NCBI GenBank assembly: GCA_001942185.1
Contig: MKJV01000134.1
Location: 62,001 to 126,000, forward strand
Source: Pseudonocardia sp. CNS-004
GTDB taxonomy: Bacteria > Actinomycetota > Actinomycetes > Mycobacteriales > Pseudonocardiaceae
Direction of reading: 5' to 3'
DNA: 64,000 nucleotides
This document shows, piece by piece, positions 17,704 to 28,000 of this stretch (the stretch's first letter is position 1; each line of letters begins with the position of its first letter). The notes beneath the pieces were generated by a model, which had not been told where the DNA came from, searched no databases, and was given only the letters and a program-made list of their open reading frames with translations. The translations under genes and the position numbers were made by a program.

Positions 17704-20700
17704 CGGAGCGATCGGGGTCGGGGTGACGATGCTGACCGCGAACCCGCTGTTCGGTACGGCGGCCGGGGTCGTGGTCGCGGCTGCGCTGCTCGTCCGGGCC
17801 CTGCGGGTCGGGGGCGTTCACGACGACGGGCGCGACGGCGCGGGGAACCAGGATCTGCTGACCGGCCGACCGGGGTTGTTCCTGCTGGTGATGGCCGCGG
17901 CGTTGACCGGTGGGGTGATCACGGCGGCGGTGACCGCGTTGACGGGGAACCCGTTGGTCGGGATCGCGGCCGGGGTTTACAGCAATGCGGTGAGCGTGAC
18001 CGGGATGGGTCTGGGGGTGAACGAGATCCTGGCCCGGTACCTGCCGAAGGAGAAGCAGGCCTTGGCGTTGACGGCGATCAGCTTGGTCCGGGCATTGGGC
18101 AATATCGCGGGTGCGCTGGCGGCGGGGCCGACGTTCACCGGTGCGGTTCCGTTCCTGCCGACCGGGTGGACCGGTGTGGCGGTGCAGAACCTGGTTCCGG
18201 GGCTGGTGGCGTTCGGTGCGGCGATCGTGCTCTGGCGCCGCACCGCGGGGTCCCCGTCCGGCGCACAGTCCTCGTCCGGCATCCCACAGGCCACCGCGAG
18301 TTGGCGGGATCGGCTGCGCGGGACCTCGCGGACCCGCACGGCCGGGAATGCCGCGCTGGTGATGATCGGCGTCGCCGGAGCAGCGGTCGCCTCGATGTTC
18401 TTCTCCGGACTCGTCGGGGTGCTGGGCGCGGTGGCGGCCGGGGTGGTCAGCCCGGTGCTGCTGATGCTGCTGCACCACGTGTGGGCCCACGGCCCTCCGT
18501 GGGTGCGTCGAGTGGTCAAGGTCGTCGCGGTGGCCGTGGCGGTACTGGTGATGTCCGGGCCCGCCGCGCATGCCGTCACCGGGATGCCGGAGAGCGCGCC
18601 GGCGGCGGAGCTCGGCCTGACGGCGGTGAAGGCGGCCGGTGGGGCGGTCGTGCTCGTCGCGGCGTTCGTGGTCGCTGTCGTCCTCACGCGGAAGTTCCTG
18701 CTTGCCCCCGGCCGTGGTCGCCGCGCCCGGACCGGTGCGAGCGTCCGATGCGGACGACCAGGTGTGGACCGGCGACGACTGGGTCGAGTGCGACTGCGGG
18801 GAGCGGCACTGGGTCGTGACGGTGCGGCGGGCCTCCTGTTGACCCATCAGGCGGCGGACGGCACGCAGTTCGTGCTGCTGCAGCACCGGTCGGCGGCCAA
18901 CCAGCATGCCGGGACGTGGGGTCTGCCCGGTGGGGCGCGCGATCCGGGGGAGCCCGCCCTGGTCGCTGCGATTCGCGAGACCGAGGAGGAAGCCAGGATC
19001 GGCGCCGACCAGTACGACGTGGTCGGCCGGTACGTCGATGATCACGGCAACTGGACGTACACGTGGGTGCACGCCGTGGCGACGTCGAAGCCGGAGCCGA
19101 CCGCGGATGCCGAGAGCATCGAGCTGCGGTGGGTGCCGCTGCACGAGGTGGAGCAGCGGCCCCTGCACCCGGGTTTCGCCGCGGGCTGGCCGCGAGCGCG
19201 GGCGGCGCTGCTGGACCGGGACACCGGTCAGGTGCGTGCGGTGCACGTGCTGCTCGGCTTCGCGGTGGCCGCAATGGTTGCGCTGCACCTGCTGGCCGCT
19301 GCCGAGATGTCGGTGACGAAGACTGTCAGCGAGTACGTCGTCACCGCCGCCGGGGCAGTCCTGGTGCCGGCCGCGATGGTTGCGGTGGGGGCGGCCGCGG
19401 CGCTGGTCGCGATCATGGCGGGGAAGTCCGGAGTGCGACGGGCGCGGCTCGTGCAGGCGCTGCTGGCGTTGATCGCGCCGGCGATGGCGCTGATGGCGTT
19501 GTCACCGGCTGTTCCCGCCGGTGGCGTGTCCCACGGGCTGCACCTGGCGGCATTCGGTCTCGCGGCGGTGGGGGTGCGGGTATCGAGCTTCCTGTTGGCC
19601 GGGCAGCTGCGCGCGTCCCGCTGGATGTGGCCGGCTGCGTGGGCCGGCTCGATCGGAACGTTGTGGCTCCTGGTCGCGGCCCGCGTGATGGAGGAACCGG
19701 AGCAGATCTCGTGGCTGCTGTCGGTGGGTATTGCCGAGCGGATCGTGCTGGCCGTGGACCTGGTGGTCCTCGCACTGGCGGCCCACCACCTCGGCCGTGA
19801 TCCCCGCTCCGCGGCCGGGGGCGCGGTACCCGCCGATGCGGAGCGCGGATCGTGGTCGGCGCGGACGGCGGCCCGGGTGCCCCTCGTCGTCGGTGGGGCG
19901 TTGTGGTCGCTGATCGCGACCTCTGCCCCTGCCTGGGGGAGCACGGCGGCAGGCGCGGCGACCGTGGGGGATGCGGCAGCCGTGCTGGTGGGAGTTGCGG
20001 TTGTCGGGGCGATGCTCGCGGTGTGGTGGTGGATCGCCCGGAGCGTCGTGCGGTGGCTCGTCGCACAGCTGCGCGCACTTGCCTGGTGGCGAACGCCGCG
20101 TGCGGGGTCGCCGGGGTCGGCCGACTCGCAGGACGACACCCGGGTCGATGTGATGCGGCGGGCTCGCGCAGCGTTCGGGCCGGTGCACGAGGCGATGACC
20201 GAGCTGATGCGGTCGCGGCTGCGGATGACGGCCGAGGTGGTGCTGCGCTTGGTCGACCAGGGTGACGCGGGAACGGGTACGGCCGTGGTGGAGAGGCGCG
20301 GTGGCCACGACCCGGAGGTCGAGGCGCGGGTCGTGGCCCTGCTGGAAACACCCTTTGGGCCAGAGGCTTCGGAGACTTCGAGATTCCTGGAGGCGTGGCG
20401 CCTGGGTGAGCAGATCAGGCTGCTCGTCCACCTCGACGAGCAGCACCCCGGCGCCACCTGGTACGAGCTCCAAGCCGCCTTCCACAATCTGGCCGAAGAC
20501 CTCGGGATGGCGAAGCTCCAGGCCGACATCGCGGCCAAGGATGCACTCGCGCGTCGGATCGACGTCGAGATCCTGGCCGAGCTGTTGCTCGTCCGTGCGA
20601 CCGCCGAGGTGCGGTGGGCGATGGCCGACACCGAACACATCGACAAGGCCGAGGACGACCCCCTTCGAGGGCTCCTCGATCACCTGGGGCACGCGCACGA

Positions 20701-23425
20701 GCGTCGGCTCGCCGCCATAGAGGAGCTGCTCATCGTCGGGCCGTCCCAGGAGGACCGGCCGATCATCGAGGCGCTCGACATCTACCGGTCGAAGGTCGAT
20801 GCGGGGTTCGGACACCGCGCTCGTGAGGCTGCGAGCGCGAGCGACGGCGTCGGTGACTTGCATGATCGGCGGTGGTCGCAGCGGGCGAGGCTCTGGAGGC
20901 TGATCGTCGGGATCGTCGTCCTCACCGCTGTCCTGGTCGTGGCGCCGGCGGGTGCTGCGGCCGCGATGGGCGGCGTAGCGGGGCTTTCCGTGGCGGCGCC
21001 GTCGGTGCTGGTCACCGGTGGGCTGGTGGTGGCCTCGATCGGGTTGGGGCAGGCGTGGAAGCGGCCGGGGGTGCGATGGTCCGTGCGGGTGGTGCTCACG
21101 GTCGCCGGGGTGGCGGTGGTGGTGATGCTCGCCGTGCCCGCCGCCGCTGTGGTGCCAGGCGTGGCGACGACAGCGGGCGGCGCGGATGCCGGGGCGTGGG
21201 TGGACGCCGCCGTCACCGTCGGCGGGCTGGTGACCGTGGTGCTCGGCTGGTTCGCGCGGCGGGCTGCGGGGCGCCTCGGCCGGGTGTGGGCGTTGGTGCG
21301 GCTCGTGCGACACCTCCGGCGCGTGGCGCAGGCCGGGGTGCTCGTCACGGACATGATCCGCGCTGCCCATGACACCCGGGCGCTCGTCGCGGAAGGGCTG
21401 AGCGACGAGCACCGCGGCTGGCTCCGGTGGCTCCACGAGCGGGCTCCCGCGGGATCGGACGCCACCGCTGTGATCGCCGAGGCCGTGGGGGTCGACCCGT
21501 CGTACGTGGCGGCCCTGCTGAACGCAGGTGTTCGCGCGGCATCCCCGCCGTTCACGTCGCGATCGACGGCGTACGCGTCGACGTCGGCGTTCCTGCGTGC
21601 CGCGGAGCGGGTCGGGCTGCTGATCGCGAAGAGCATTCCGACGGACGTGCGCGACGTGGTCGCCGCCGACGGCTCGCTCGCGGCCGCCCGCACCGCCCTT
21701 GCCGCCGACCTGGAGCACGCCCTCGACGAGATGGCGCTGGCCGGGATGCACGGGGGCTTTGCCGACGGGCTCCTCCGGCGCGCCGCGGAGTCGGACGATC
21801 TCGCCGCCCGGATGGCGCGGGCCGAGCGGGCCCTCTGGACCTTCGCGGGTGGATCACGACCGTTGACGACGCGCCGGCCACTGATCGTGCTCGCCGGGGC
21901 TGTCGCAGCGACGGTGGCTGGGGTCGGCGCGCTGCTGGACGTCTCCGTCGTGGGCGCATTCGCGGTGGCGGCCATCGGTGCCGTCGCGGCTGCGGCGATC
22001 ATCGGCACTCGGTTGCTGCGCTGGGTGCGCGATGTGCGCGCTCCGCCGTCGGCCGGCCGGCCGAGGGCGCTGGGCGAGATCGCAACCAGCCTGACGCCGA
22101 GTCGGATGAAGCCGTTCGCCGTGATCGTGGTCGGCCTCGCCGCCGGCGGGCTCGCGGGCGTCGACCCGGTCGGGGTGTGGCGCGTCGTCACGGACCTGGC
22201 GACGGCCGCGCGTGAGTGGTTGGACAACCCGCTCGTGCCCGGATACAAGATCGTCGTCGGTGCGCTGGCGTCGTACCTCGCGTTCCGGTCGGTGCTGCGC
22301 CTTCAGACCTCGAACCAGGAGAAGTTGCACGAGCGCAACCCGCGCCAGGATGCATTCGTCTCTGCGGTGGCGTCCGGCACCGTGACGATCGCCTACACGC
22401 TGCTGCAGCCCGTCGTGCTGGCGGGAGGTCTACCCGGCATCGGCGGGGTGCTCGTGGTGCTGGTGGCAGCCGGAGTCGGGGTGGTGATGGTCGTCCGGCA
22501 TGCGTGGAAACTCGGCATGGTCCGGTGGGGGCGCGTTGCGCTCGGTACGACCGTCACCGCCCTGGTGGGCGGCGCGATCGTCTCCGGGGACCTGGTGGTC
22601 GTTGCCGCTGCGGTCGTCGTCGGCCTGGCGAGCGCCGCCCAGCGCAAGGCGACGAACCGGGCACGAATCATGCTGGGCGTGAGTGCCGGGCTGTGGGCGT
22701 TGCCGGTCACGCTGGTCACGAACGCGTTGAACGCCACGGCCGGGCCGGACACGGTCCTGGAGTTCCTGGTCGAAGCGCTCGTGAGCGCGGCAGTGGCCGT
22801 CCCGGGCCCCTTGCTCGCGGTGAAGGTCATCAACTGGCTGGGCAAGCGCGGGCAGGCCGCAGCGGCCCGGGAACGGCAGGCCCTGCAGGAGAAGCAGAAG
22901 AATCAGGCGCTGACCAAGCGGGAGGCCAAGCGGCTGCAGTGGGTCCTCGGCCGCCAGCTCGACTACCTCAGCTTCCGCTCGCCGGACTGGCCCGCAGAAC
23001 TGCTCAAGTGGGACGGGTTGCTCGCGGGCTTCTTCGCGTACGTCCTGGCCGCCCCGACGTGGGCGACGTGGTGGGCGCTGGACCCGCTGTGGGAGCTGAT
23101 GGTCGAAGCCGTGATCGCGTTCGTCCTGCTCGCGCGGCTGAACAAGTGGCGCGACGAGCTCGAGATGAGCACCGACCACTACGGCGGCACCTCCAGTCAC
23201 AAAATCCGCGAGTGGTACCGGGCCCGGAAGGGCCTGCTGCCCGGCCGCGGTGACCGCGTGGTCGCGGCCGCCACCGACGGGTTCGCTTCGGCGGTGTCGG
23301 AGCTGCTGGGGCTGCTCGGTGATCTGCGCGCGGGTGTCGCGCTCTCCGAGCTGACCGAGGTCGAGCGGAAGCGATTGGCGGAGCGGCTGGTCGGCATGCT
23401 GGCCGGCGCGTCACGTCCAAGGTGA
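17704..23425 (+). CDS. Giant polyprotein, segment 9: end of MFS-like block, NUDIX domain, DUF998-like membrane domain, AxA modules
   Basis: Coding is good in one frame from about 17704 to 23410. Order: TM end of the MFS-like block (17720-18240); a TM-AxA-TM module (18370-18700); a NUDIX hydrolase domain (18810-19240); a multi-TM stretch resembling DUF998 (19250-19800); a TM pair (19880-20040); an all-helical soluble domain (20160-20850); two further TM-AxA-TM modules (20900-21260); helical sequence (21300-21860); and TM groups (21880-22840 and 23010-23140) with a basic linker. Between about 18703 and 18808 the real frame shifts one forward and returns: DADDQVWTGDDWVECDCGE, a NUDIX leader with a CxC pair, is read only in the shifted frame. 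The stop at 23423-23425 overlaps a GTG at 23422. Confidence 0.55.
18705..19240 (+). other. NUDIX hydrolase domain inside giant polyprotein
   Basis: The Nudix box reads GGARDPGEPALVAAIRETEE and is followed by EAR, fitting Gx5Ex7REUxEExGU except for the final Gly. It is preceded by AAGLLLTHQ and by QHRSAANQHAGTWGLPGG, typical of actinobacterial NUDIX proteins. After the box come YTWVHAVA and IELRWVPLHEVE, also typical. The leader (about 18705-18808) with CDCG lies in another frame because of compensating indels. The Glu residues for Mg binding are intact. Substrate unknown. Confidence 0.85.
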
Positions 23426-23605
23426 TCGACCGGCTCGAGCCATGGCTCGACCAGCCCAGCGACGAGACGGTCCGCGCGAAGCGGGAGGAGGAGCGTGCGG
23501 CCGCGAGCGGCGCGCCGAGCAGCACCCGTCCGACGTGGCGGCGATCGTGGCGCTGCTCGACGCGGTGCTCACCGCGGAGCGGACCGCCCGGCCAGGGACG
23601 CGGCA
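23422..23605 (+). CDS. Giant polyprotein, segment 10: short helical linker across two frame changes
   Basis: Begins at a GTG overlapping the previous TGA (GTGA), reading VIDRLEPWLDQPSDETVRAK, a hydrophilic helix. At about 23515 coding moves one frame back (AEQHPSDVAAIVALLDAVL) and at about 23605 one frame back again into segment 11. The two switches within 100 bases speak against programmed shifting and for base losses in the GC-rich sequence. Too short to assign any function. Confidence 0.3.
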
Positions 23606-24634
23606 GAGGGAGCGCGCGGCGCGGCCGCCGAGATGCGGGTGCAGTTCCTGCGGACCGTGCTGGACGGCCTCCGCAGCCATCCGACCGTCGAGCAGCTGTT
23701 GACGCAGGCCGGCTACGACGGCGTGCCGGGACAGGCGGTGCTCGACCACTCGAAGGCGCGGAACGAGGCCAGAGCAGCACAGCTCGAGCTGCGGCACGAT
23801 CTGCTCGTCGCGGTCGCACGGGCCCGCAAGGGGAACGTGGATCCGCAGCTGATGAACGCGCTGATGCTCATCTACTTCGCCCGTGCACGGGAGTCGCAGC
23901 GCACGATCGACCCGGAGCCGCTCAACGCGGCCGTCCGCATCCTGATCGAGCGGGTGCACAGCCTGACCGACCCGCTCCGCCACGAGGCGATGTCACCCCA
24001 GGAACGGGCGAGGCTCGCCGCCGCACACCGGGTGCTGGTCGCGGCCGCGGTGGCCGTCATCGAGATCGTGCTCGACCCGGCCGAGCGGAGTGCCACACGT
24101 GCCGAGTGGTGGGCGGCGCAGGACCTGGCGAACGCCGCCCCGAGCCGGGTGCGGCCGAACTCGCTGCTGCACCTGCTGCTGGTGCTGGCCGATCGCGACG
24201 AACCGATCACAGCCGAGGCGTTGCAGGCCGCCTTCACAGGCCGCGTTGCCACCTGGCAGCGCAGGCTGAACCTCCTGGTCGGGACCAGCGTGGTCACGGG
24301 CGACAAGGTTGCCGGTTACACGGTGCGCGAGGACCTGCGGGAGCTGTGGAAGGCGGCGTCGCCGCGGATGCGCGAAGCGATGCGGCGCGACCCGACCCAG
24401 CTGCCCGGTGGGCAGCCGATCGTCCCGCTGCTGGCCGCGGGCGGGGTGCCGGCGGGGCAGAAGGAGATCACGTCCGCGGCACGGCTCGTGGTGGAGATGC
24501 TGCGCCGGGCGAACACGGCAGAGCGACCGCATGACGACGGGCTGTGGGCCACTGTCATCCGGCTGGCACGGCGTGGCGGGAGAAGCGCTACGTCACGGTC
24601 AACCCGGCAGCCGGCGTCGACCAGCACGAGCTGA
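23606..24634 (+). CDS. Giant polyprotein, segment 11: all-helical soluble domain
   Basis: In-frame from about 23606, with ATG 23633 as the first start (MRVQFLRTVLDGLRS). The sequence is about 320 residues of amphipathic helix with no membrane segment. Recurrent LxxAxRVL patterns and LLHLLLVLADRDEPITAEAL lead to a possible winged-helix-like stretch, TGDKVAGYTVREDLRELW. The frame degrades near 24575 (LARRGGR), where coding continues one frame back as EKRYVTVNPAAG. No domain recognised. Confidence 0.4.
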   Translation, partial: EGARGAAAEMRVQFLRTVLDGLRSHPTVEQLLTQAGYDGVPGQAVLDHSKARNEARAAQLELRHDLLVAVARARKGNVDPQLMNALMLIYFARARESQRTIDPEPLNAAVRILIERVHSLTDPLRHEAMSPQERARLAAAHRVLVAAAVAVIEIVLDPAERSATRAEWWAAQDLANAAPSRVRPNSLLHLLLVLADRDEPITAEALQAAFTGRVATWQRRLNLLVGTSVVTGDKVAGYTVREDLRELWKAASPRMREAMRRDPTQLPGGQPIVPLLAAGGVPAGQKEITSAARLVVEMLRRANTAERPHDDGLWATVIRLARRGGRSATSRSTRQPASTSTS

Positions 24635-25092
24635 TTCGCCACCACAAGGCAGTGCTCGCCAAGCACATCGATCGCGTCGAGCGGGCGATCGCGCTGCATC
24701 ACCGCGCCGTCCGGCTCGACATCGCGCGGTCGCGTGATCGGTCCTGGGCCGGTCCGCGCGGCCCGCCGGCCCCGGAAGCGGCACTCGAGGACGAGATCCA
24801 CGCCTTCATCGCGCTGAAGGAGGCCGAGGAGCTGGCCCACGCGGCGCTGGACGGCGCGGGTGTGCAGCCGCACGAGCGGAACGACGTGCTCGCCGCCGCC
24901 CACCGCGTGCTGGATCGACGCAGCGGTGCGGACCTGCCGGATCGCACGGCCCGGGAGCGCTGCGCCAGGCACAGCGCGACATGGAGAGCGCCCGCCGTGC
25001 GCTCCGCCACGCCCGGCCCATCTCGTCCGAGATCGAGGCCGCGCTCTTCGACGCCCGGGTGGCGTTCGAGGAGAACGTCTTCCACAGCCTGA
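24544..25092 (+). CDS. Giant polyprotein, segment 12: helical linker
   Basis: Real coding in this frame spans about 24575-24957 (KRYVTVNPAAGVDQHEL to DLPDRTARER). It is soluble, Glu/Arg/His-rich and helical, with ALEDEIHAFIALKEAEELA. Before and after these limits the frame is nonsense, so the ATG at 24544 is not a true start. One base lost near 24958 moves coding one frame back into the phosphatase-containing segment 13 (LRQAQRDMESARRAL). No function can be assigned. Confidence 0.35.
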   Translation: MGHCHPAGTAWREKRYVTVNPAAGVDQHELIRHHKAVLAKHIDRVERAIALHHRAVRLDIARSRDRSWAGPRGPPAPEAALEDEIHAFIALKEAEELAHAALDGAGVQPHERNDVLAAAHRVLDRRSGADLPDRTARERCARHSATWRAPAVRSATPGPSRPRSRPRSSTPGWRSRRTSSTA

Positions 25093-28000
25093 TCGCGGTG
25101 AAGCACAAGATCTGGCGCAGCGAGGACGGCTGGCGCCACATCGCCGAGACCTGGAGCGTCGCCGAGCGGCTGGCGGCGGAGATCCGGGTCAAGCAGGACG
25201 AGTTGAACCGGCTGGTCGCGCCGTCCGCGCCCCAGGCGCCGCCGACCGCGCTGCCCGACCCGAGCGGCCGGGCAGTGATCACCGACGGCGGGAACCCGGT
25301 CGGGATCGCCGCCTCGAGCCGCCGCGGGCTCGGCCACCGCAAGAACGAGGACGCGATGCTCGTCGGCCGTGTCCCCGGACCCTCCGGTGCCGAGTGGTGG
25401 TACGTCATCGGTGCGGACGGTCTGAGCTCGGCGCGGAACGCCGACCGGGCCTCCCAGACAGGCGCGGCCGCTGCCCGTGATGAGCTGCGTCGCGCCGTTC
25501 CCGATCGGACGCCGGAAGAGGCGGTGCGCGACGCGTTCGGCGCCGCCGTGGCGGCTGTTGCCGCGCTCGGAAGGCCCGACGCGTCGCACCCTCCCGCGAC
25601 CACGCTGATCGTCGCCGTCGTGACCCGCGACGCCACCGGATCGGGGCACACGGCGCACCTGGCGTGGGCAGGCGACACGACGGCGCGTTGGGTGCCCGAG
25701 CGCACGGTGAGCGATCAGCTGCTCACCGCCCCCGACCTGCGCACCGGCGCGTTGACCAGGTGGATCGCCGCCGACAACCGCGCGGAGCCGCACGTGCTCA
25801 GCGTGCGGCTCACCGGGCCGGGAACCTTGCTCGTCGCGACCGATGGCCTCGATCCGGTCGACTCGATGGGCAGCGTCGTCGACGCTGCGGGGCACGGACC
25901 CGAGAATGTCGTCGAGGCCCTGATCGCCGCATCCCACACGGTGGAGCGAGCCGACGACCGCACGGTCGGCGCGATGCGGCTCCCGGTGCTCCCCGCCACG
26001 GCGCCCGCCCCCAGCACACCGACGGTGGCACGGGCTGGAAGCAGCGCGCCCTCGACCACCACGGCGCCGCCGACATCCGCACGGAAGAAGCGTGGGCCGA
26101 CGGCCACGGTGACCATCGTCGGAACGCTCGTCGCCGGCCTGCTGCACGTCGCCATGTCGGCGCGGCCCGCGGCTGCCGCCACCGGCGTCATCGACGCCCT
26201 CTCGGTCGACCTGCTGACGTCCGGTGCACTGCAGGTGACGACGATCGCGGGATTCGCCCTCCTGTTGATCGTGGTCGTCGACCTCGTGCGCCGGCACACA
26301 GGCCGGGTGCGTTCACTCCTGCCGACCTGGCGCGCGAACCGGCTTTTCCACCGCGAGCTCGGCTCGCGCCGGCCGGAGCCCAACGCGACGGTGCGGGACC
26401 TCGCCGACCTGCTACCGGGGAATCGGGCGTGGAAGCGCAAGAAGCGCGGGGCATCCGACCGCTCCGACGCAGACCTGCTGGGTTCGGTGTTCGCCCCGAC
26501 CAACGGGCAGTTCATGGCGACGCACCCCGGAGCGCCCGGGCTGTTCCTGCAGGGCAACCACCGCCGGAGGGAGTTGCTGCGCCGCGCCGGCGATCCCGGT
26601 TCGACGATCAGCTGGGACACCCCGATCTTCATCCACCACGTCGAATCCCGACGGCGCGACGATGCGGTGTTCGTATCCAGCGCGATGCGTTACGTCGTGC
26701 TCGGTGTCGGGCTCGTGTTGCAGCTCATGGTCCTGTCCGCGCCGGAGTTGCGGAATCTGTTCCCCCGGCCGTTCGATGTGTTCGCGCACGTCGGCAACCT
26801 GGTGGGCAGCGGCTTGGTGGCCGTCTGGGCTGTGGAGCTCCGGCTTTGGCAGGAACGACGGAGTTCGGGCGCGGATCACCTCACGCGTTCGCAGCTGCAC
26901 ACGTATTTCCGGCGCTGGCTTCCTGGCATCCTTTCCGTTGTCGCCCTGCTGAACTTGGTGTTCGAATCGGCGTGGGGGCTGAACGTCCTGGGTTACCGGA
27001 TCTTCTCCGGCACCGTGCCGGACCCGTGGGATCTCGTGTACGGCGTCGGCTTTACCGGCACGGTGGTGGTGGCGAGTTGGCAGCGTGACGTGCCGGCCCG
27101 GAACTCGCACGGCGTGCACCCGGAATCGGACAACCCCGCCGATGTGCGTGCCGCCGAACGCACCCGCGACGGTGGTGCCCATGGCGCCGGTCCGCTCGGT
27201 CCGGTCGCCGACGAGGAGGTCCGATCCGCTCACCGGGCGTCCGTGATTGTGTGGGCCGCGTCCGAGAGCGTTCCGCGGAACGCGGCCGACCTCGACCGTG
27301 CCCGGGGTCCGCCGTCCGACCGTCGCGCGAGCGACGTCACCACCGGCGCTGCGCCGGTCGATGGCGCGGCAGGAAGCTCACAGCACTCGATCCGGGTCGT
27401 CGCGTTCGACGCGGGCGGTCGACCGATCCGGCTCGATCCGGACGTGCTGGTGACGTTCGGAGAGTTGCTCGGACGGCTCGAACAGCGGGGGGCGCTCCGG
27501 TCGAACGCCGCGCACCTGTCCAAGGCGAGCCCGGCCGGGCTGTGGGCGGACGCGGGCCTGTCCTACGCGTACGTCGACGGTGACGCCGAGATCCGCGAGG
27601 TGCTGACTGCTGCCGGTCTGGGTTCGAGCACGGTGGTCTACCTGCTGGACGTGCCGAGCCGCCGGGTGATCGTCAGCCTGCGTACCAGCGGGGACGTGCT
27701 GGATCGCGCCGAGAGCGCTGCGGCGCGGGCCCTGCTGGAGCAGGTGGTGGTCCGGCTGGCCGAGGACCCGGACGCCGCCGTGGAGTCGTTGTGGCGGGGG
27801 CTGGACGCCGCGTCGGTCGTTCCGGGGATGATGCTGGCGCGGTTGGCCGCGGCCGACACACTGCTGGCGGTCTTGGAGTTTCTCGGGAGCCCGGGCGAGG
27901 CGACGTCTGCCGGAGACATCGAGAAGCTGCGCGGCAGCCTCGGCCGCGTCGAGCAGATCGTGCGCGACGTCGGCGAGTTCCTCGAGCAGCGCGAGGACGG

